From: Tetranychus cinnabarinus
Taxonomy: Eukaryota > Arthropoda > Arachnida > Trombidiformes > Tetranychidae
NCBI GenBank assembly: GCA_022266195.1
Contig: WHVY01000005.1
Coordinates: 5,580,001-5,644,000 of the forward strand
DNA: 64,000 bases
Direction of reading: 5' to 3'
Shown here piece after piece: positions 1-11,300 of this stretch. The position numbers and the translations under genes were made by a program. The notes under the pieces were generated by a model. The model searched no databases. It worked only from the letters and a program-made list of their open reading frames with translations, and was not told where the DNA came from. The stretch's first letter is position 1; the number at the start of each line of letters is the position of its first letter.

Positions 1-21
1 GATGAAAATTAGAAATGAATA

Positions 22-1473
22 TTACCAAAACACATTTTTCACTTGAGTATTTTTTGAAGTAATCGTATTAATGTACTTTCCATTGTTTACAATTGTAAAA
101 GTGAAACTAGAAACCTGATAATCATGATCACTTTTGGTGTGTAATTCAATATTGACGGATACCAATAAAAGTTGGTGGCAATAAGAGTATAAACTGATTA
201 AGAGCTGGTCAATTGAGATATAATGATGTACAATTATCCCATTCATAGGATCCTCACAAGCAGATGAAGGTTTTGTCTGAAGCAATGGGTCCAAAATATT
301 TCATCACCAAAATATACCAAAAAAATATGAAGACACATTCATTGCAAGCAAAGTTTCAACTGATAAATCTACCTGCGCATTTAATAAAACATATATCATT
401 CTGCAGTAACTAACAATGTAAGTAAATAAACTGTCAATTACTGTTAATCAATAGTTATTTGGAGCCAAATCGATTATAATCAATATCAATGATGAACAAA
501 ATATGTGTCAGCAATTCTCAGATAATAGATTTACCGCCAGATATAAAATGGCTATTTTTAAATCGTTCATTTAAATAATCAAAAGTAGCTCATTCAAAGC
601 AACATTGTTATTGTACAAAAAATACATTAACAATAATTGTTCATCAATTGGATCCAATGGTGAAACCAAATAACCTTCACAATTGTTGACCCTCTTAACG
701 ATTGATTCTGATAGGAAATAACCCAAATGATTTTTAATGTTAATGGTGATACAATGTAATTAGTTTATGCGATCAAGTTGATTATACTCTAGAAGAAGAT
801 ACAACTTTCGCAAAGTTAAATGGGTAAACTTGGGTTGACTTTGCAGGCCAAGAGTAATGATCGAGAGAAGATTTGTTGGATACAACAATCGTAACTAATT
901 CAACTGATTAGTTGCCAATTATTGTTTAAATTATGGTTTAAATTGAAAGACTGTAATTTTAAAATCAACTTTCAACTATTGACGGTTGATTTTACAATGA
1001 TTATGGTAAAGTGAAATCACTGGGAATATATTTTCATATAAATTAAATATCAATCCAAGTGTACTATTTTAACCATGTTAAATGACATTAAAATAATATT
1101 TGAAATGGACATGAGCGTTACTCAGAATAATAAAGTATTACATGAAAATGGGAAGAAGGTGGGTTAAAGTTGTCATGGATGTTGAGATGGAAAAAGGGAA
1201 TAGGAGAATGAAAATTGTTGAAAAGAACATGATGAAGAGAAGATGAAAGAAAAATGATAAACTGATCGATAATAATGAACATGCAATGATTCTAATTGAT
1301 TATGAATAATATGTTTTGTGACTATTACTCACCCCATGTTCCTTTCTTCTTCCAGTTATGGGTAAAGTGGATATATCACTAATGGAGGATGCAACTGAAT
1401 CAGCCGGAGAAGGACTTTTATCACGCTCTGGAACATTGAGATAAGCTGTCTCCGAAAGTCGAAGATCATCCAT
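22..1473 (-). CDS. Unidentified spliced gene, probably disrupted
   Basis: I do not recognise this protein. The first coding exon is 1473-1333: it starts MDDLRLSETAYLNVPERDKS, is Ser/Asp rich, and ends at a strong GTGAGT donor in phase 0. The next likely coding block is 894-535, which opens LRLLYPTNLLSIITLG and contains EGYLVSPLDPIDEQLLLMY. It is followed by exon 440-373 (VIDSLFTYIVSYCRMIYVLL) and exon 276-22, which ends in a stop. The short introns (94 and 96 bp) have good donors and acceptors, and the phases 0-0, 1-1 and 0-0 agree. The 894-535 block has two faults: an in-frame TAA at 760-762, and a T4 run at 581-584 where a fifth T would restore the frame (LLFDYLNERF). With both repaired the product would be about 274 residues, largely helical and hydrophobic. 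It is a decaying gene, an alternative splice form I have misread, or sequence error. The 5' leader carries CA and GA microsatellites. Confidence 0.45.
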
Positions 1474-3993
1474 TTCTATAAATGTCGGTCGAGAAGCCAG
1501 GTTAAAGTAACCTTATTGTGTAGTGACACACACACACGAATACACAGCACAGAGAGAGAGAGAGAAATAAAGATAAAGATAAAGGAGACACACGGAAAAC
1601 AAAACACTTGATTTTTGATGATAAATTGTAAATACTAAAGATGGTGTAAATAGTGATTGTTAATGGTCAAGTTGGTCTAGCTAATGTCAATTGTTAGATG
1701 CTGCGATTTGTTTGGTTGACGTTGCTTGCTGTTGATGTTATTGACCAAATGTTGCAATTTGTTTTGTCGATTAACTATATTATTACTATTAATTTCAATT
1801 TTTGCGAACTTCAAATTAATCACAAGAACAATTTTTTGCTTTAAAAGAGATTCTTTGAAAATTGAACAATATTAACACTGGTTTAAGGGAAATAAATAGT
1901 TGTACTGATTATTAACTGGGGTTACTCACTGGTTAATATGATTAAGTTACGTGTATAAGAATAAACAAATGTATAAATTAATAATGTTTGGCTCGACAAT
2001 TTGAGGTAATTCTATGTATATTAAAATAATTCAATTTTTAACTAAACAACTATTGATTTTTTAAACTCTTAGTGTTTCGCAAAAATTATAATATTTATAT
2101 GAGTGTCAATGTGTTGATCCACTAATTTTTTGCAGGTTGACTTGGAGTTTTGATGATTAAATCCAAAATATAATCCTCATCGTGGCGAAAATTTGAAGAC
2201 AATTTGTAGTGATTAGCTAGATTCATCGACTAAATTGTCAGTTGTGAATTGATCAACGAGTGAAAGTCAAAACCAATTTATGATTTATATAAACTGTCCA
2301 AGATGAAGTGATTGTTGATTTGTTTAATCATCCTTTAAATTTCCAAATTTTCCTTCTGCAAAGTCCAATTGATAGAAGAAGGTTTTCGGTAAAATTGATT
2401 CCATTCCAAAGTATAGACAAGTTAAATGGTTAAATCCAAGGAAAGAGATAAACAAAAGGTGAAAAGGTTAGTTCTTGATATTAATAGTAGAAAATGCATT
2501 CAAAATAAATTGAATGCTATCAATATTATTGCTACTTACCAGGATTTTCAAGACATTAATAAAACCAAGAGATGGAATCAGGTTAATGCGAACAAGAAAA
2601 CCAGAGAATGATGTTTACCGGTGAAAATGCATAGAAGGAAAAGCTACAGAATCTCTCCAGTTGGATTTATATATTTAATACTGTGTCTGCGAGATGATGA
2701 TGAGAATGGTGAAGAAACACAAGCAACAATAAATCAACAAAACTAAAATAAATTGAAAAGGTAAAATTAGTTAAAAATTTGCGAATTCAAATTGTTGTTG
2801 GTGTGTTAATGCTCGTTATATTTTTTCAAAGGTTCATCAAAGGGAGGGAATCAAAACACAGTTTTCAATCTACACAATGTGAATTTTACAATAGCAGAAA
2901 CATTTGTAGTATATGTACATTAAAAACTGTTACAATCAAGACATTCCCTATGCAATTGAAGGCAGAAAAAGATTGCAATGTCGACTCAATGACTTTGGTC
3001 TTGGTTAGATCACAAATCGATAAACGCTTGCGCTCTGGCAATAAACAGCTTCCAGTTGTCTGAGACTGTACATGTCTTACTTTCAAAACAACTCGAACAC
3101 ACACATAGGATAAAAGACAGAGGCAATTCAAAGGGAATTAAGGACTTGGAATCGAGACATCTTTCTTTTTCTTTCCTTGTTTCTGTTCTCCTTTCCTCTT
3201 TTCCCCTCCAAGTCTCTCTTTAACCTTTCTTTAATTTTCTGTCTCTTTTCTCTTCTCGAGTTTTTTTCCTTCTTGGTTCCTTTCTCCTCTTTCCAATTTG
3301 ATTAGAAACATGCGATGTACGATACACTTCGTTCAATAGTAAAATACAAAAAGTGGGAGCAATTTTATGAAAAAGCGAAATGCCGTATAGCTAATAATAT
3401 CTTGGAAAGTCCTTCTTTTTTGTTTTCCTTCCTTTTTTTGCCTTTCCAATCTCCTCTTCTTGGTGATGAGCAGAAAATTTAGTTTTTAATTCATTGTAAT
3501 CTTTGGCAAATGAATTTGAGCTGCTTGTAAATTTTCAGATGATGCGAATGATAAAAAAGATTATGAACAATAATGTAAATGGTGAAAGAGTTGCGATTGA
3601 AGAATGGCACGTAGAAATGTAGATTAAAAGATGATGAAGGACTGATGGTTATAAATGATTTATATATAATAAATTCTTAATCTTGTCAAGAGAAGAGAGG
3701 AATGAAAACATTCATGTAAACAGATACACAGTGTATTGGATTTTAAGATTGAAGCTAAATAAAGATTGTTTTTAAGACACTTTTGTCCTCTGGCTTTTCC
3801 AAGTCAACTTTTTTTGTCATCATGTTCAAATCACATTTAATATTAGTATTGTCACTCTATGTCTTGTGATTATCGTCTCCTGGTAGTTGCAGCTTACTTG
3901 ATATTTTATCTTGATGCAACTTTTTTGCATACATAAGCCACTTGTTGGTAAACTTGTTAACCATAAACGCGTCAAAGTAATTAATTTTAAATT
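1474..3993. other. Spacer between the left-edge gene and ORC5
   Basis: No gene that I can support. The spacer holds the likely 5' leader and promoter of the left-edge gene, a CA/GA microsatellite, and a strong pyrimidine tract at about 3155-3310. Two small plus-strand open frames (2426-2611 and 2779-3063) have no recognisable domain, no convincing splice partners and, in the second case, no ATG start. Confidence 0.6.
1526..1564. repeat. CA and GA dinucleotide microsatellites
   Basis: (AC)6 at 1526-1537 and (AG)7 at 1551-1564, separated by 13 bases. They lie just upstream of the first ATG of the left-edge gene and so probably in its leader or promoter. Confidence 0.85.
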
Positions 3994-5486
3994 TCAACAC
4001 ATGTATTCATTCAGTTTGATTCCAAGAGAATTGGCAAGTGAGTCGATGAATTCAATGGTAACAAAATCAGATATTTGATACTTGATTAAACTGGACAGGG
4101 ATGTTATGGTGACTGAGTTAACTTTGATGAGTAGCTTGAGAGAAACTAGAGTCTCAATTTGTGATAATAGCTGATTAGTTGGTCGATTAAGCATGTTACT
4201 CCGCAACTCTTCCTTATCCTCGTTGAGATACACCAAAGCTTCATAAATATGTGTAAGACGTTCCAAAGTGAACAGTTTAGGTCCGGTTATCACTGTTTCC
4301 TTTCTAGATGCATTTCGAGCTACTTTCCTTTTATCAGACGCAATAACGAACAGTTTTTTATCAGATGCTTTAGTATTGTTGGATGCGAGGAATGCTGCCA
4401 GTAATAAATATTTTGCGGCTTTAGGCAATTTTTCCAATTCATTACAATTCGCTTGTATCTTTGATGAAGTTGAATTTGTAGGTTTTGCTTGATTTTGTAA
4501 CGTGACGGCTTTGTGTGCATAAAAATCGGCTTTTTCCGTAAAAAATTTGCGCAATTTAGCAACTTCACTAGTTCCTCCCATTTGATCAATTTGATCCAAG
4601 AAAGATTGCTCACAGATGAATGATAATTTATTAAGATCGCTGATGGAAAATGAAAGTGTTTGGGTGACATGCTCACAGTGGCTGAAATAAAATTAATAAA
4701 AGTAAATTAAAATTGGATGATTAATATTGTATCGCAGTTAGAATTGAAAAGAAACAGAAAATAACGTTACCTTTTATAAGTGTCATCACGTTCTTCAGAA
4801 ACAAATTTATTTAAAACAGTAGGAAAGGATTTAGCATCAAAGCCAGGGAAGGTGAAATTAAGCGGCCTGGGAATGCTGGAAAAGTTGTTGACGAGTCGGT
4901 CGTAATAAATTGTTGAGATCATGATTGTAATTACTGATATATCTTTCTTTAAAATTTCATGAATTTCATTTAGAGCTGGCAAAATACTGATATTTGAGTC
5001 AACCAGTTTGTCATAGTTGTCCAGAACGATGAAAAATCGGTCAACAGTAGGTGTAGGAATATTTGCAATACTTCGAGATCGTTTACCGTTGGGAGTTTTT
5101 TTGACTTGAGATTTGGCCAATTTTGCCATCAAACGTTCAAGATTGGATCGAAACTCTTCAATAAATATCTCATTACTGGCAACTCGAGTAGGTAACTCTT
5201 CCTCATCTAAATCTTTAGGATTCAAGAGGTATCCAATGTCATATAATATTTTAATTTGTAAGTTTTTTAACGATGAAATTTCTAAACAATTGTTCCAGGA
5301 AAATGGGATATTCAATGATTCCAATAAAGCTCGAGTAATACTTGATTTACCAGTGGAATGTGCACCATTAATCAACATAAAAGGCCATCGGATATTAGCC
5401 AGTCGACGTTCAAGATCGTTAATAACCTTTTCACGGCAAGGAAATCTTTCTTTGATATCCAAACATGAATTTTTTATTCGAGACAT
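3994..5486 (-). CDS. ORC5: Origin recognition complex subunit 5 (ORC5)
   Basis: ORC5 is an AAA+ family subunit of the nuclear origin recognition complex, which marks replication origins and loads the MCM helicase. Two exons: 5486-4771 and 4681-3994. They are joined in phase 2 across an 89-bp GT-AG intron and encode 467 residues, slightly longer than the roughly 435 of vertebrate ORC5. A Walker A loop GAHSTGKS lies at residues 41-48, followed by the family-typical Asn-Cys stretch NNCLE. The Walker B-like strand FFIVLDNYD lies at 151-159; as usual in ORC5 it is not a full DExD box. The C-terminal part has the ORC5 signatures LPKAAKYLLLAAFLASNN (about 324-341) and GPKLFTLERL (about 372-381), then the winged-helix region ending in LGIKLNEYMC. 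I first considered ORC4; these C-terminal motifs decide for ORC5. The start is the first ATG of the open frame and precedes the AAA+ fold by a normal distance. Confidence 0.93.
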
Positions 5487-5655
5487 CTTTAAACAAAAGT
5501 CACTCTAAAATTGAAAAGTGTCCAGAAAACTGATGAAAATTAAAAATAAATACAATCACTCAGTGAGCCACAATTACATGATATCAAACCAAAACAAAAT
5601 TTGAAAATTACAACCATGTGATGAAGATAAGGTTACCAAGCAACTAGAGATGCGT

Positions 5656-5663
5656 CGCCATCT
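5656..5663 (-). promoter_or_regulatory. AGATGGCG motif upstream of ORC5
   Basis: The minus-strand octamer AGATGGCG lies 170 bp upstream of the ORC5 start codon, within GATAGATGGCGACGC. It matches the core of the YY1/Pho-type element (AAGATGGCGGC), common at promoters of housekeeping genes. A short match like this could be chance. Confidence 0.25.
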
Positions 5664-6282
5664 ATCATGTGCGAATTTGCTGCAAAAATTCAAAAATGAT
5701 GCAAAACCTATTGAATCAATAGTATTGATTTACAGTTGTTAATCGTATTTTAAGTTGGTTTGATGGAAATAACGATTAATGCAGCTAATGGTAGGATTTT
5801 CGTGTCAACGTTAACATAATCAGATTTCGTATTCGTAGGAATAGAGAAAGAAAGGGAGTTCGTATTAATTATTAACTGGAGCTGGTTCAATAACGATTTT
5901 TGTTTTAATCTAAAATAGACAGCTAGAGATCAAAGAGAAAAAACTCGTAATTAAAGTGTGACATACAGCAGTAGAAAAATATTTCAATAAATTATCTTTT
6001 TGCTGGAAAGAATCTCGTCGATCCCTGACCAGAGCGACTTCCCTCTTGTAAAATAGCAATGAAAATTATATCTTGAACCGTTCTTGTCCTTGTTACCATC
6101 ACCAGAATAGATATATTTTTATACTAAAACTGATGTCAATGTCAAAACTCAATGTTAAGAACAACTAACTTTTAAATTTTGAACTTTTTAACATTGTCTG
6201 ATTCATAGTCACTCATTTTGGTTCAAGGTTTTTTTTCGTCAGCCAGTTTCAGAGTTAGTTGTCTTAATCTTTCTCAACACTT

Positions 6283-6580
6283 CCGTAAAAGTGTATTTTA
6301 CAATCGAAATTGTCGTAAGGGTGAAAATCATTTCAATTTGTGTCATATTGTGTGCGACGAGTGCCTTTTTATGGATTTCAAGAAAGTACAGACAGGGATT
6401 CACCATTCACTGGATTCATCAATAAATTTACGGTTTTTTGGTATCCAATCAATGCACTTTGGTAGTGGACATCACCTCTTTTCAGGACTTTGAATAAGGG
6501 AAACGAGCATTTCCAGATTATCCTTCTTTCGTCTTATGGCCTTTTCGTAATACAATAGGAGATTTTTTAGAAAAGATTGA
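6283..6580 (+). pseudogene. Possible decayed RNF212/ZHP-like RING fragment
   Basis: The plus-strand open frame around 6293-6369 reads VFYNRNCRKGENHF, then CHIVCDECL. This resembles the start of meiotic RING proteins of the RNF212/Zip3/Vilya type, which begin with a C-x2-C pair, an aromatic/hydrophobic stretch, then C-G-H-[IV]-x-C-x2-C. The first Cys is absent, the Gly before His is missing, and the second zinc-binding half is not visible. Downstream, INLRFF and, in another frame, HFQ sit roughly where the family has its linker and coiled-coil start. This is a resemblance by eye only. No start codon or splice signals make an intact gene, so a broken copy or chance similarity are both possible. 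Confidence 0.2.
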
Positions 6581-8304
6581 GACCAGAATAAACGGACCAG
6601 ATGTTATCTGGAAGCGAACGTTCATCACATTTAAGAGCAAGATTGCAGATTATTTCAGGGAAAGAGTCACCAATTTGCCAAGATACACCTAAAGAGAAGT
6701 CTTAGAAAATTGTTTGACAAAACGTCTGAGAATTTGTTTGAACCATTCCACCTTTTATTGTGAATTTCCGAGTTTAAATATTAAATTAAACAGAAATTGA
6801 AACAATTTGTTTTCCATGAAAATTGGATATTTAATGTCTTCACTGTCGGTTTGACACCTTACAATTATTTATTGTTTTAACAATGAGTAAACGCAAACTC
6901 TAAGATTGGAACCGAGTTGATTGTAATTTTTTCATTTTCATAATCATTATAATTTAACATTAATCCAATTGACCACTCAGAGCCATCTTTCATTGAAAGT
7001 GTTAGTTTACTAATTGTAATTTTAGCAAGACTAAAGTTTCGTTTTTCTGTTTTTATCAAGTCTTTTCTCTTGCTCTTACTAATCTGATTGGTCGTTAATC
7101 TAATAAGTGGAAAGCATTTATTGGCTGGTTCATTTAAATTGCTTGTTAAACAAATAGAATTCAATTCGAGAGGGAAAAAAATGAAACATCGCTCAAACAA
7201 TGGAAGAGAGAGGGTTGAGGGACGTTTGGCCAAACTTTGTCCATCACTCAATCGTACTCAACCAATGGCAAAAATTGAAGGGAGAAAAATTTTAAATGAA
7301 GAAACGAACAATTTTCGCAGAGAAGAGAAAAAAAAGAAGCAAAGGCAGGAGAAGAAACAGTCAAGACAAAAAGAGAAATAAGATGGAAGAAGAAATAATA
7401 GAGAGAAAAGTACATTGGGTTTGATTTTGAGAAGCATGAGCCATTCAGAACAAAAAGTTCAATCAGAAGATATGCACACACACAAGCACGCCGAGTTTAC
7501 GAAGAAGAGCAGTGGAAGGGCAAAAGAAGAATAAGGAAATCACAATATGATAAAAAGAGTCACAGTTAAAGGGAGAGAGAGAGCGTAATAACGGGATGTT
7601 GATTGGCAAGGAAAAGGAAAAAACAAAAACAAAAAAAAACAAGATTTGTAAATTATCATAACACATCGAGAAAAAAAACCAGATTCGAGTGTGTGATTCC
7701 AAGCATATTTAGTTTCTTTGTAGTTTCCCTCTCCTTCTCCGTATTTCTCGTAATATCTTTTCGTTTAGTACAGGATTCTGTTCATTTTCATTTCTTGATT
7801 TTCCGAGGGTTGATTGCAAATTTTTATGATACATAACCATGGATTAGTAATGTGTGTTGTGTGTATTAGTGTATTCAAGTATATTTTAGTATGTAAGGTA
7901 ATGGATGTGTGTGTAAATGTAGTGTCTTTGTTTAGTTATGGATGTGACGATGCTTGTATACTTTATATGTAGAGGATACTGTACGAGTTGTACCAACATA
8001 ATTATCGTTTTTTGTAACACTTTTTCACAATCAAACTTCACTGATGAGTTTATATAAATCGTCGTTCAATTAAATTTTAGTAACTTAATATAAGAATGGT
8101 CCTGAAGTCTCTTTTTCTTTGAAATCACTTGAGAATTTTTGCCTGGTTTATGCGTTGCAGTTATATGTTCAGTTTTTATTAGCCACGAAGTTTCCAGTTT
8201 GATATGCTTTTTATGGCTTGGGATTTATTTCTTTATCTATTTGTTATCGTTGCGAATAGATTACTTCCATAGAACAAGGACGATGTAAAGCGAAAGAGAA
8301 AGAG

Positions 8305-8319
8305 GAGAGAGAGAGAGAG
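8305..8319. repeat. GA dinucleotide microsatellite
   Basis: (GA)7 run within a purine-rich stretch just downstream of the stop codon of the Asn/Ser-rich gene. Confidence 0.8.
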
Positions 8320-8399
8320 GCAGATGATCGAGGAAGTTGAAACTGGAAAAATGTTAGAGTTAGAGAACGATTTCAACTGCCATAGTTCAACACAAAATC

Positions 8400-11300
8400 T
8401 CACGGAAATATTAGTTCCTTATAATAAGTTGTACTCTCATGAAATAAATTAGCTCCTTTGGTAGAGCTGCGAGAGTTGTTTTTATCAGGTGAACGTTGAT
8501 ATTGGCACAAAACACTTTCCCAAGCTAAAATGTATGATAAGAAAAACAAATAGAAGAAAATTAAACAAGAGAATTAAAAAACAAACATTAACAAATCAGG
8601 TGATCAATAAAGACTAACCAGTTTTGATGAAATTAATAATCTGACTGTAGTTAAAAGTGTTGGTATCAGCATCCATGTTTGTCGGAGGTTCAGCTAATTT
8701 AATAGCAATGAACTTCTCGAGACTAGTATTTTCAGACGATGATTTAGAACTTTTATCAGAAATCTAAAATAAAGAAAAAAGTAAATTAATATTCAAGTAT
8801 TTTTTTTAAATCAGTTAAGGGTAAGTAAGAAAAGTAAAATTGAATAAACAAAGTAAACCTTTCTATCTTGTGGTGCCTCAACTTGAGCTTCCGATGACTT
8901 TGATGCATCTAATGATGTAGAGTCAAGATTAGTTACAGAATTAATTATCGTTGCTGCAGTCGAATGAGCTGGAGTAGACGTGGAGGCAATCTTTAATGAT
9001 TTAACATTTGAAAATGAAGTATTATGGTGATTAGTTTTATTGTTAACTGAGGTTGAGCTTGTTTCAGTAACTAGAGATGGTGATTTTGCAGTTGCAAGTT
9101 TGCTCATCACCACTGAGTCAGTAGCTTTAGTTGTAGCGACGGTTGATTTTGAAACAAAAGACATGTTCATTCCAGGGCTTGATGACGAATTAGATGATGT
9201 AACATCGTCAAAGAAACCAAATGTAAATGGCGATTCAACCTCGTCGACTGCATCCGAATCATCATTCATAATCACTGGAGGTAAACTGCTTGGCAATTTA
9301 GAATGATTTGTTGAAATTGAATTATTTGGTTCATTCGATTCAACCCGAAAAGAATCATTTTTTACACTAGCTCCAGGAATACTATTAGATTTTTTGAGCA
9401 TTAATGCTCGAGAAGTATCACTTTTAATAGAGGCAACTTTTGAGTCACTAAGTTTGTTATTTTCTTTTTTCATATCAAAAGTGGGAGTTTTTTCAGCAGG
9501 AGGAGATAATAAGGCTTTCAATGTTTTGGAACTTGATGAAATAGAAGATTTAGAAGCATTCTTTGTAACAATTGTTGATACAGTTGTGGCTTTTGATGGT
9601 TTTGAATCAGATGAGTTTGCAGAAACACAAGATGTAATAGTTGTTGCTGTAGATATAATTGCTGTTGATGTGTCCTTTTCCATTTTTTTATCATTCTTGG
9701 ATCTATTATTATTTGAGTTATCTTCATTAATGACTTTTTGATTTTCCATTTTGGTCTCTTTGGATGTATTAAAATTTTTAGGACGAATGGCAACGGCAGC
9801 GAGGTTATTTTGGTTGCAACTATTTGAGGAAATAGTTTTACCATCTTTTGATGAATTTGCTTGGTCAAAATTGTTTTCACTTTTGATCGTTGGAGGGTTT
9901 TCTTTAGATAAAGTTGCATCTATTGATGATTCAAATGATTTGTTAATTTGATTATTCTTTACTGTTTTAGATCCCTCAGGTTGGTTGGGGGAAGATAAAC
10001 CTGAAGGTGAGATACAATTAGGACTGGAGTTGAAATAAGGGCTACATGAAGTAGAGGTTGAGTTGGTTTGAATTGATGTGGACAACCCAGAATCAACAGT
10101 TGAAATTGTCTTGGTGCTGGTGTCAGCAGAGCCACTGATATTACTAGAATTAATGTTATTATTATCATCTTTACCACTACAGCTATTATTATTATTGTCA
10201 GATTTAGAGTTATTTAAGGTCACGTTGGTTGATTGAGTACCTTTGGCAACACCAATAGAAGGTGTAACACCAATTACGGATCCCATTTTCGCGATATCAG
10301 CGTAGGAGACTTTAGGAGTTGATGAGATAGAGTTGGAGGATGCTGTTGGAGGCCCAGGTGGAGTGGGTAAAATAGGCATCCGTCCTGATACCGGATACGA
10401 ACAGGAAGATTCCATGTCCGAATTATCAGCTGAATTTTGTTCAGAGTGTGGCATACTTGAGGCAAGTTTACGATGATTCAAATACTCCTTTCTTCTCCTA
10501 TATTCATCGGCACAGTATTCTCTTTCACTTTCATATCCTCGAGCAGTCATTGAAGTATTCACTGAGTTACTAGTTGATGAAGTAACAGAGGGAGTTGTTG
10601 ATGTAGAGGAAGAAGAGTTTGTAAAAATATGATTAGATGAACGTGGTAAAGGTGATGACATTCTTAAATCTCCTTTGTTTCTTGATACTCCTTTACGTCT
10701 TTTTAAGTGTTTTGATTTAACAGTTTGAAAACTAGTCTCTTGGTCAGCCATTTCTGAGTCTGAGGCTGCATACCTAGGCTCCATATAGCTATTCTCAAGG
10801 TCCCCATTGGCAGTGGTTATTTTGTTACTGGTATCACTTTCTTTGTTTTTTAAACCATCATTTATAATTGATTCCTTGTTTGAATCAAAGTCTTTGACTT
10901 TAGATTTAACTACGATACCAGTACCAGTAATCATTTTGGTCACAAGTTGCATTGAGGTTGCAGACGAAGATTCAGTAGAGTGAGACTTAGTAAGAATAGG
11001 ACTAGTAGAGGATGCATCCAAAGATGAATTCACTTCACATTGAGCAACATTTGAGGGGGAAAACTTTGAGTCAAAGATTGTTGCTGAAGAGCTTCTTGGA
11101 ATGCTTTTACCGAGACCAGAATCAACAGAACAAATAATCTTTTCATATTTATTTCCAAAATTTTTAACGTCATTATCACTAGCATTTCCATTGGTAGAGG
11201 CACAATTAACACTGCTATTAGCATTATTAAAGTTATTACTATTATAATTAAAATTATGGTTAACAGCAGAAATAGTAGTATTAGAGCTGTTATTCGATCC

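Larger units (their letters stand above)
5487..8399. other. Spacer upstream of ORC5 with purine-rich tract
   Basis: The left part should contain the ORC5 promoter. The stretch at about 7190-7660 is strikingly purine-rich on the plus strand and could be pyrimidine-rich 3' UTR of the Asn/Ser-rich gene, which is transcribed towards it. AATAAA-like signals on the minus strand occur near 8175-8180 and 8224-8229. Open frames here (for example minus 6877-7251) lack domains and splice partners. Confidence 0.5.

Noticed and set aside
2426..3063. Two plus-strand open frames of 61 and 94 codons
   Set aside because: No domain, no good splice partners, and the second has no ATG start. Length is within chance for this AT-rich DNA.
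3994..5486. ORC4 instead of ORC5
   Set aside because: The Walker A region alone is ambiguous, but the NNCLE stretch, LAAFLASNN and GPKLFTLERL motifs and the C-terminal ending match ORC5.
6877..7251. Minus-strand open frame of 124 codons
   Set aside because: Looks partly protein-like but overlaps the purine tract, has no recognisable domain and no supported splice sites.
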